A DNA stretch of 14,371 nucleotides from Acidobacteriaceae bacterium (lineage in GTDB: Bacteria; Acidobacteriota; Terriglobia; Terriglobales; Acidobacteriaceae): contig WQYS01000024.1 of NCBI GenBank assembly GCA_009781125.1, forward strand, positions 1 through 14,371, given 5' to 3'. The notes beneath the pieces were generated by a model, which searched no databases, was not told the DNA's origin, and was given only the letters and a program-made list of their open reading frames with translations. Made by a program: the position numbers and the translations under genes. Of this stretch, positions 14,192-14,371 are shown one piece after another (the stretch's first letter is position 1; the number at the start of each line of letters is the position of its first letter).

Positions 14192-14371
14192 AGGCTACCG
14201 ATAAACTCTGGTGAACACTTGAGGATATCAGAGTCCATAGCCATCAGGAAAACGATTCTCTGGCGGTCAAATCACACTCGATACGGTACATTCCTCCTAA
14301 ATTAACGTTGTGCATGTTTTCTCTTGACAGCCGCAAGGAATGCCTTTTATCTTTCAGAAAATACAAAAGCA
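14192..14371. other. Right-edge non-coding region upstream of rbfA
   Basis: Holds the rbfA 5' region on the minus strand and, on that strand, AGGAGG (14293..14298) only 2 nt before an ATG that opens a 14-codon frame ending in TGA; the spacing is too short for an efficient start. No recognisable gene end or RNA gene. Confidence 0.5.
14324..14353 (+). promoter_or_regulatory. Possible sigma-70-type promoter directed out of the window
   Basis: Exact TTGACA at 14324..14329, 18 bp spacer, TATCTT at 14348..14353 (4 of 6 match to TATAAT). It would drive a plus-strand gene beyond the right edge, divergent from rbfA. Confidence 0.35.

Overview
The window looks like part of an Acidobacteriota chromosome, most likely class Terriglobia (Granulicella/Terriglobus/Edaphobacter-like). 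I infer this from the protein family types, above all the membrane-anchored winged-helix-like protein at 6935..8281, the rbfA-nrnA-glycosyltransferase cluster and an intergenic inverted-repeat element. No rRNA or other phylogenetic marker is present, so the assignment is a judgement from sequence style.

Left half (1..6308, minus strand): two neighbouring paralogous genes for secreted, probably lipid-anchored right-handed beta-helix proteins. The upstream one (4599..6308) is complete, 569 aa, with a Pro/Thr linker and one beta-helix module. The other (start 3827) runs open through the left edge, over 1275 codons without a stop. It is a mosaic: lipoprotein leader, beta-helix module A, two FN3 domains, a more diverged beta-helix module B, and a third FN3 domain that continues off the window. 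Both have long intergenic regions upstream (3828..4598 and 6309..6934) that carry copies of a near-palindromic motif, TTACNGTAA, densely packed in the first.

Centre (6935..8281, plus strand): a divergently transcribed protein with an N-terminal domain resembling an OmpR/CadC-type winged helix, one membrane segment and an extracytoplasmic C-terminal domain. A one-component membrane regulator next to two exported beta-helix proteins with shared repeated motifs is the most interesting hypothesis here.

Right half (8634..14191, all minus strand): an orphan LacI-family repressor with an odd 44-residue C-terminal tail; a tandem GNAT acetyltransferase; a 102-bp element with perfect 13-bp terminal inverted repeats; and a compact likely operon rbfA > nrnA > PMT/ArnT-type glycosyltransferase (rbfA and nrnA overlap by 4 bp, and the third gene follows within 2-23 bp). 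The last 180 bp hold no gene, only a possible plus-strand promoter pointing out of the window.

Functionally, the left half is an accessory cell-surface module, probably for polysaccharide binding or cleavage, though the substrate cannot be read from sequence. The right half is mostly housekeeping (ribosome maturation, nanoRNA/pAp turnover) plus envelope glycosylation and orphan regulators.
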